Shown one piece after another: positions 1 through 3,448 of a stretch of DNA of 16,373 bases. Under the pieces are notes generated by a model. It saw only the letters and a program-made list of their open reading frames with translations. It ran no database searches and had not been told where the DNA came from. This DNA comes from CAIJZX01 sp043766165 (GTDB lineage: Bacteria; Patescibacteriota; Patescibacteriia; SBBC01; CAIJZX01). Location: the NCBI GenBank assembly GCA_043766165.1, contig JAYUIJ010000098.1:1-16373 (forward strand), written 5' to 3'. How positions within the stretch are numbered: the stretch's first letter is position 1; every line of letters begins with the position of its first letter. The position numbers and the translations under genes were made by a program.

Positions 1-331
1 AGTTCATGATGCGTACCTCCGTTTCACCGGCGGTAAGCCACTGATCGATCGTCTCACAAAAAAACAAATTTCTACCCGTAACGTGATTATCATCAACACG
101 CCAAAAGCCAAAGTTCTTGACCGGAAAGGCCGACTTGATATTAATGTCATCGGTAAAGGCACCGGCTATCTGTTACAAGCTGGTAAAGCTACCAAGATTA
201 CCTGGACCAAAAAGAACGATCGAACTCGGACAATGTTCTACAACGCCAAGTCCAAACAAGAAATCGTGTTCACTCGCGGTAACACTTGGATTGATATCGT
301 GCCAGCGGGACACAAGTATAAACTCTATTAG
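1..331 (+). CDS. DUF3048 family protein, C-terminal part (5' end outside window)
   Basis: The open frame runs from position 2 without a start and ends in TAG at 329-331, leaving 109 visible residues, so the gene begins outside the window. The visible part matches the C-terminal half of DUF3048 (YerB-like) proteins: an AYLRFTGGKP motif, then a TRNVIII strand, a G-x-G segment, ITWTKK, and GNTWIDIVP near the end. The family is found in many Gram-positive and CPR genomes as a lipoprotein or exported protein of unknown biochemical role. A GTG at 83 could be mistaken for a start, but the family similarity clearly continues upstream of it. A perfect 13-bp hairpin begins 13 nt after the stop. I am fairly sure of the family and have no basis for a function. 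Confidence 0.8.
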   Translation, partial: VHDAYLRFTGGKPLIDRLTKKQISTRNVIIINTPKAKVLDRKGRLDINVIGKGTGYLLQAGKATKITWTKKNDRTRTMFYNAKSKQEIVFTRGNTWIDIVPAGHKYKLY

Positions 332-343
332 TACATTCAAACC

Positions 344-448
344 CACAGCGCGCCCTCTCCAGGGCGCGCTGTGTCGTTGTAAAGAGTAAGCATTGTTTTC
401 ATTTCACAACGTAGGCGCCCCCGCGTGCGTTATTGTTGGAGAAGTACT
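344..448 (+). repeat. Dispersed two-hairpin repeat, family R1, copy a
   Basis: Hairpin 1 (344-373) is a perfect 13-bp inverted repeat, CACAGCGCGCCCT paired with AGGGCGCGCTGTG around a CTCC loop. After about 30 nt a second, imperfect GC-rich hairpin lies at about 405-435, followed by GAAGTACT at 441-448. The whole arrangement aligns with 10193-10304. Hairpin 1 is shared with an inverted copy at 3367-3396 and, more loosely, with 14598-14627. It lies 13 nt after the DUF3048 stop and probably stops or protects that transcript. No U-tract follows hairpin 1, so it is not a textbook intrinsic terminator. Confidence 0.75.
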
Positions 449-489
449 CATCGTTAAAATTCCACACGCTTGCTACAACATTTTCGGTA

Positions 490-562
490 CCGTGGACTGG
501 CCCCGCCTGCTGGCGGGATCCCGTCTTCTATTATCTTTATCTGGGACGGGAAAAGTCCACGG
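490..562. repeat. Three-way-junction inverted repeat cluster
   Basis: An outer 9-bp stem pairs CCGTGGACT (490-498) with AGTCCACGG (554-562). Inside it are a perfect 6-bp tetraloop hairpin, CCCGCC-TGCT-GGCGGG (502-517), and a 7-bp stem, TCCCGTC (519-525) with GACGGGA (545-551), closing a 19-nt AT-rich loop. Together they make a compact three-way junction. No reading frame, promoter or U-tract accompanies it. It could be a decayed mobile hairpin element or a structured RNA. The positions are read directly from the sequence; the function is unknown. Confidence 0.6.
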
Positions 563-565
563 CAA

Positions 566-660
566 TCCCTATCCACTGATAATCACTTTTGAATTTTGTA
601 ATTTAGAACTTGGTCCTTGTTTGGCATTTGGTGCTTGGATCTTTTTATTTGTATAGTAAG
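566..660. other. AT-rich low-complexity intergenic tract
   Basis: The stretch is rich in TTTG/TTGG steps (for example near 600-640) and shows short near-repeats of TTGG and ATTT. I see no gene, promoter pair or stable hairpin in it. Similar decayed simple-repeat tracts lie near 6118-6150 and 9940-9975, so this is probably slippage-derived spacer. Confidence 0.35.
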
Positions 661-662
661 TA

Positions 663-690
663 TTGACAAAAAATCCTGACCCTATATACT
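663..690 (+). promoter_or_regulatory. Sigma-70-type promoter for the structured RNA
   Basis: A perfect -35 TTGACA (663-668), a 16-bp spacer and a good -10 TATACT (685-690) predict transcription starting near 696-698. No translatable frame with an SD follows; the structured RNA and its terminator do. Confidence 0.7.
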
Positions 691-696
691 GTTCTT

Positions 697-1002
697 TCGT
701 ACTCGACCTTTTGAAATGGTGGGAGAGAAGGAAGCGGACCCGGAGGAGCTACGCGAGCTCTCCATGACGCGACGCGCCCAAGAGCGCAGCTTGGTGGCTC
801 ATTAGCTAGCCACTGGCTACCCGAGCGTCGCCCTGCTTATTGCGGGGAACCTGGCTGAGTGTCGACTAAGCCGGGACGTCGGTCCGCCGACCTGTCACTA
901 AGGACCAGCGGCGTTCCTTAGACGAGTGATTGAATCACCGACAGGGAAAACCTCTCTCACCTACTGTGCCACTGCCCGGAACAATTGTTCTGGGCTTTTT
1001 TT
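697..1002 (+). ncRNA. Structured non-coding RNA of about 300 nt, family unassigned
   Basis: This region has a consensus promoter just upstream, no plausible coding frame, and a strong intrinsic terminator at its end. Helices visible in the sequence: an end-closing stem GGTGGGAGAG (718-727) with CTCTCTCACC (952-961, one G-U pair); a hairpin at 742-763; a 7-bp long-range helix GCGACGC (769-775) with GCGTCGC (825-831) enclosing a GTGGCT/AGCCAC hairpin (794-813); CCTGGCT (850-856) with AGCCGGG (869-875); GTCGG-TCCG-CCGAC (878-891); and CCTGTC (891-896) with GACAGG (940-945) enclosing CTAAGGA/TCCTTAG (898-921). GCGGACC near 734-740 could also pair with GGTCCGC (882-888), as an alternative fold or pseudoknot. 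The 3' part, UAGACGAGUGAUUG at about 919-932, loosely resembles conserved region V of RNase P RNA, but the other RNase P hallmarks are missing. It lacks the hallmarks of tmRNA, SRP RNA and 6S RNA. I see it as a real RNA gene of unknown family. Confidence 0.65.
974..1002 (+). terminator. Intrinsic terminator of the structured RNA
   Basis: GCCCGGAACAA (974-984) is complementary to TTGTTCTGGGC (985-995) with one G-U pair, and a run of seven T follows (996-1002). It marks the 3' end of the RNA and separates it from the kinase gene downstream. Confidence 0.85.
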
Positions 1003-1017
1003 ATTGTCCCCTTGGCA

Positions 1018-1046
1018 TTGACGTGAACGGATAGATATGATATACG
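1018..1046 (+). promoter_or_regulatory. Probable promoter of the thymidylate-kinase-like gene
   Basis: TTGACG (1018-1023) and TATACG (1041-1046) are separated by 17 bp. They lie just after the RNA terminator and about 70 nt before the kinase start. The -10 is imperfect. Confidence 0.4.
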
Positions 1047-1118
1047 GCCTAGCTCTTTCATAATGAAATGTGATCTGCATATAACCAATCACGCATAGCC
1101 AGATACGAGGGAGGAAAA

Positions 1119-1727
1119 ATGTCCAGAGGAAAGTTGATTGTCGTGGAAGGACCGGATGGTGTCGGGAAAACGACACTGTCGCTGCAGTTAGTCGCAGCAC
1201 TGAATCAACGCGTCGCGGAAAGGTGGGAATGCTTCTCCTTCCCGGGACGAGTCGAACGAACTCTTGGTCACTTGGTCTACCGTGTGCATCACGATCCAAT
1301 CGAGGTGGTCGGCAGAGCGGTGTCGCCCGAAGCGATTCAGGTATTGCATCTGGCCGCACACGCTGACGCCATCAAGCAAGACATTCTGCCTAAGCTGTAT
1401 GACGGAACATCCATTGTGCTCGATCGCTACTGGTGGTCAATGTATGTCTACGGCATTGTTAACAAAGCTTCGTCCAGATTGCTCAATAAGCTGGTTGAAG
1501 CGGAACAAGATGCGTGGGCGGATGTCACGCCGCATCGCTGTTTCCTGATCGAGACCGAACGTCCGCTCGGCACTGTAACCCTCTCACTTGAGCAGTGGCA
1601 GGAACTCAAGCGCCGGTACCATCAACTTGAAGGCGATGAATCTGGTCGCTACCCAACGATGATAGTCCACAATGCAGATGGCCAGGCGGAGCAAGCCTTA
1701 GAAGCAATGCTCAACCTGATTCCGTAG
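1119..1727 (+). CDS. tmk: Thymidylate kinase-like (dTMP kinase family) protein
   Basis: The 202-residue product belongs to the P-loop nucleotide kinases. Near the N-terminus it has GPDGVGKTT (Walker A, residues 11-19), at about 42-43 FPG in place of the FPR typical of thymidylate kinases, and around residue 103 DRYWWSMYVYG, the DRY/DRW-type motif of the dTMP kinase fold. dTMP kinase converts dTMP to dTDP with ATP in the cytoplasm. The length is normal for the family. The ATG at 1119 is fixed by a strong SD, AGGGAGG, a few bases upstream. The gene has its own upstream promoter and downstream terminator. The C-terminal half (QWQELKRRYHQLEG) is less typical and no classic LID arginine cluster is obvious, so a related (deoxy)nucleoside or nucleotide kinase is possible. 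Family confident, exact substrate less so. Confidence 0.75.
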   Translation: MSRGKLIVVEGPDGVGKTTLSLQLVAALNQRVAERWECFSFPGRVERTLGHLVYRVHHDPIEVVGRAVSPEAIQVLHLAAHADAIKQDILPKLYDGTSIVLDRYWWSMYVYGIVNKASSRLLNKLVEAEQDAWADVTPHRCFLIETERPLGTVTLSLEQWQELKRRYHQLEGDESGRYPTMIVHNADGQAEQALEAMLNLIP

Positions 1728-1746
1728 TGCATGTAACGGTCAGTAC

Positions 1747-1772
1747 CCACCAAGACAACTTGGTGGTTTTTT
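1747..1772 (+). terminator. Intrinsic terminator after the kinase gene
   Basis: CCACCAAG-ACAA-CTTGGTGG is a perfect 8-bp hairpin, followed by six T (1767-1772). It lies about 20 nt after the stop codon. Confidence 0.9.
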
Positions 1773-1790
1773 ATTGTGAAAAGTATACTT

Positions 1791-1820
1791 AAAAGAAAAA
1801 CTCGTAGTCGGGCTACGAGT
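1791..1820 (-). terminator. Intrinsic terminator of the 1822-2477 minus-strand pair
   Basis: ACTCGTAG and CTACGAGT form a perfect 8-bp stem around a 5-nt loop. On the minus strand the stem is followed by a T-rich run (A-rich 1791-1800 on plus). It begins 2 nt after the stop of the adjacent gene and faces the kinase terminator. Confidence 0.85.
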
Positions 1821-1821
1821 A

Positions 1822-2145
1822 TTACGGTTCGCCTGATACACGTCGGCGGAAAGGTACATGCCTAAATTCTCCTAGCGACACCTGTGGAATGGCGTCAGTC
1901 TTGGCGGCCGTCGTTTCTGGCTTTGGCCAGTGGCGTTGCAGGTGGGAAACAATGTAGAAGACCTGAATGTCAGGCCGACTATTCCAGTCTTTCCAGGTTT
2001 CCAAATTGTAATCTTGTAAACCAGGAAAAGTCTGCACCGTCGCGATAAATGATTTTGTGCTGGGACAGCGATCGTGCAATTCAGCCAAGACACTAAACAC
2101 TTCGCGTTTCTGGTCATCGGTCAGCCGCACTCGACGTAGTTTCAT
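1822..2145 (-). CDS. Hypothetical protein, 107 aa
   Basis: I chose the ATG at 2145 (MKLRRVRL...) because GGAGG lies a few bases upstream. The frame is open to 2211 but has no SD there. The product is small and soluble with no signal peptide or membrane segment. It starts basic (KLRRVRLTDDQKRE), has a helical middle (VFSVLAELHDRC) and an aromatic centre (LETWKDWNSRPDIQVFYIVSHLQRHW). I recognise no family. It follows the 98-residue membrane-protein gene by 35 nt in the same direction, so the two are probably one transcript ending in the terminator directly after this stop. Coding is supported by the SD, the tight operon spacing and the terminator; function is unknown. Confidence 0.65.
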   Translation of the reverse strand: MKLRRVRLTDDQKREVFSVLAELHDRCPSTKSFIATVQTFPGLQDYNLETWKDWNSRPDIQVFYIVSHLQRHWPKPETTAAKTDAIPQVSLGEFRHVPFRRRVSGEP

Positions 2146-2180
2146 GGTTTCCTCCGGTGATTGAACAGGCTGAGCGGGCG

Positions 2181-2477
2181 CTAATTGTAGTAGAACGTTC
2201 CGCCAAACCATGGCAGACCAAGAACTTTTTTTGTGACGTACTTCATATGCCGGTCCGGCATGGTTCGGTCAACCCACACGTCATCAGTTTTGAGCAGCAA
2301 TTGCTGGCCTGATGGAAATGTGAATCGAGTGTACAACGTTCCGAAGGCTCCCCTGAGCAATGGATCAGAATTGCTATAGGGTACGAGTCGATTCTTCGGA
2401 ATGGGCAACCATGACCCGTAAATAAGTACAGCAAGTACAAACAACACGCCGAGCGGCCACATTAGGAATGGTTGCAT
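2181..2477 (-). CDS. Small membrane-anchored hypothetical protein, 98 aa
   Basis: The ATG at 2477 is preceded by a strong SD (CCTCC on plus at 2483-2487). Residues 4-25 (FLMWPLGVLFVLAVLIYGSWLP) form one hydrophobic segment right at the N-terminus, acting as an anchor or uncleaved signal. The rest is a hydrophilic domain of about 70 residues with alternating hydrophobic and charged residues suggestive of beta strands (FGTLYTRFTFPSGQQLLLKTDDVWVD). No cysteine or lipobox is seen. It is the first gene of a probable two-gene transcript with the 107-residue gene. I do not recognise the family; its product is likely held at the cell membrane. Confidence 0.65.
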   Translation of the reverse strand: MQPFLMWPLGVLFVLAVLIYGSWLPIPKNRLVPYSNSDPLLRGAFGTLYTRFTFPSGQQLLLKTDDVWVDRTMPDRHMKYVTKKVLGLPWFGGTFYYN

Positions 2478-2522
2478 GATTTCCTCCGGACAGAATGTTA
2501 AAGGGCTGTAGAAAGCAAGAGT

Positions 2523-2552
2523 AACCTAGCAGATGGTATCGAGCGCTGTCAA
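2523..2552 (-). promoter_or_regulatory. Probable promoter of the 2477-1822 pair
   Basis: On the minus strand TTGACA (2552-2547) is followed by an 18-bp spacer and TAGGTT (2528-2523). The -35 is perfect and the -10 is weak. The start codon lies about 46 nt downstream. Confidence 0.5.
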
Positions 2553-2592
2553 TGAGATGGATAGTCGTTGGATAGGAATGTCTCTTCACGTA

Positions 2593-2626
2593 ACAAAAAA
2601 GAAAAACACCTCAAGTGGATGAGATG
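2593..2626 (-). terminator. Intrinsic terminator abutting the 2627-3247 gene
   Basis: CATCTCA-TCCACT-TGAGGTG (minus strand, 2626-2607) is a 7-bp hairpin with one G-U pair, followed by a long T-rich run. The hairpin begins directly after the TAA, with no gap. Confidence 0.85.
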
Positions 2627-3247
2627 TTACAACGGATGAACGGAACGGACGAGGATACTACATTGATCGGGAACAAGGATTCTTTCAGCTCGTAATACAG
2701 TATGACCGCTCTTTGTTACATCAAGCACAAGTGCGGCATCCTTAGGAACGCCATGATATCGCACTTCGAGATTGCCGCCGATGGCAATAATCGGGAATAA
2801 CTGGGCATACGTAGTGCCGGGCTCGGGTCGCCAGTTACGACAGATCAAGGCCAGCTCACTGTCAGTTGCAGCCGCGAGTTGGCCTCGTTTAGCTGGGGCA
2901 GGTGGACTTAGCTTCAGTTCACGCAACGTCTTCTTAATTCCCCAGGAATGATTATTGTGGCAGACAATGTAGTACCACAGTGTTTGAAGCGGCAGAGGAC
3001 GAGGCTTGGTCAAAACTGAGAATACACTTCGGTCTATGTAATCTGGCACATCGCCCCCAGCATCTTCCTGTAGTACAGATTTCAGTGCGTTGTGTATACC
3101 AGGTAGACACCTGGGAGCATCTACTACCTGACTAATTTCCCAAGGCGAGTTTTGACGATTGGCATTATAACCATACATGCTCATGCCTCGGGGAAATTTC
3201 TGTTTTTCTCGTTCCGCAAAGTTCCGATAGTTATCTGTGATTATCAC
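2627..3247 (-). CDS. Hypothetical protein, 206 aa
   Basis: I chose a GTG start at 3247 because a near-perfect SD, AAAGGAGG, lies 5 nt upstream. A longer frame reaches 3271 but would place that SD inside the gene. The product is soluble, with no signal or membrane segment. It is tyrosine-rich near the start (residues 3-38) and has an aromatic patch, LQTLWYYIVCHNNHSWGIKKTLRELKL, in the middle. The C-terminal 60 residues, FPIIAIGGNLEVRYHGVPKDAALVLDV..., read like a small beta-rich domain. I recognise no family or catalytic motif. It is a single-gene unit with its own promoter and an abutting terminator. Coding is well supported by these signals; function is unknown. Confidence 0.65.
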   Translation of the reverse strand: MIITDNYRNFAEREKQKFPRGMSMYGYNANRQNSPWEISQVVDAPRCLPGIHNALKSVLQEDAGGDVPDYIDRSVFSVLTKPRPLPLQTLWYYIVCHNNHSWGIKKTLRELKLSPPAPAKRGQLAAATDSELALICRNWRPEPGTTYAQLFPIIAIGGNLEVRYHGVPKDAALVLDVTKSGHTVLRAERILVPDQCSILVRSVHPL

Positions 3248-3282
3248 GACTCCTCCTTTGTGAAAGATCAATAACCTACGCT

Positions 3283-3311
3283 ACCTTAAGCGAAGGACTG
3301 CAGCTTGTCAA
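3283..3311 (-). promoter_or_regulatory. Promoter of the 206-aa hypothetical gene
   Basis: On the minus strand TTGACA (3311-3306), a 17-bp spacer and TAAGGT (3288-3283) precede the GTG start by about 35 nt. The adjacent small hairpin at 3313-3330 belongs to repeat copy R1c. Confidence 0.55.
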
Positions 3312-3312
3312 T

Positions 3313-3400
3313 ATGCATACGGTTATGCACACTGGAAAATGCACGATCACCTTACTCTCCAACTTTCACAGCGCACACTGGAGAGTGTACGCTGTGAGAA
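3313..3400 (-). repeat. Dispersed hairpin repeat, family R1, copy c (inverted)
   Basis: Hairpin 1 (3367-3396, extendable to about 3363-3400) reads on the minus strand CACAGCGTACACT-CTCC-AGTGTGCGCTGTG. It keeps the CTCC loop and outer arms of copies a and b but carries compensatory A-T for C-G changes within the stem. After it, AGAGTAAG matches copy a, and a 7-bp hairpin with an ACCG loop (3330-3313) sits where copy b has hairpin 2. It lies about 50 nt after the smc stop and could end or protect the smc transcript. No U-tract is present. Confidence 0.65.
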
Positions 3401-3448
3401 ATCTTTTCAAGGCTGATGTGCTACTTACTGCCTACCCAATTACACGCC

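Noticed and set aside
344..448. CRISPR array
   Set aside because: The repeat copies are kilobases apart, differ in sequence and are not separated by regular spacers; no cas gene is present.
393..656. 87-codon plus-strand open frame
   Set aside because: It has no SD, crosses the second R1 hairpin, the three-way junction and the low-complexity tract, and its translation has no protein-like pattern.
968..974. GCCACTG, the B12-box sequence of cobalamin riboswitches
   Set aside because: Only this heptamer matches. The rest of the cobalamin riboswitch core is missing, the RNA is followed by its own terminator, and the downstream gene has no link to cobalamin.
697..1002. RNase P RNA as the identity of the structured RNA
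   Set aside because: The UAGACGAGUGAUUG segment and a GGGGAACC before it resemble the 3' half of RNase P RNA. However, the universal P4 strands (GGAAAGUCC near the 5' end and ACAGAA...GGCUUA near the 3' end) and the central ACAGA region are not found. It remains a possibility for an Infernal search only.
961..1359. 132-codon minus-strand open frame opposite the RNA terminator and kinase
   Set aside because: It overlaps the kinase gene and the terminator and has no initiation signal; a shadow of the kinase gene.
2374..2589. 71-codon minus-strand open frame upstream of the 98-aa gene
   Set aside because: It overlaps the better-supported 98-residue gene and that gene's promoter, and lacks an SD.
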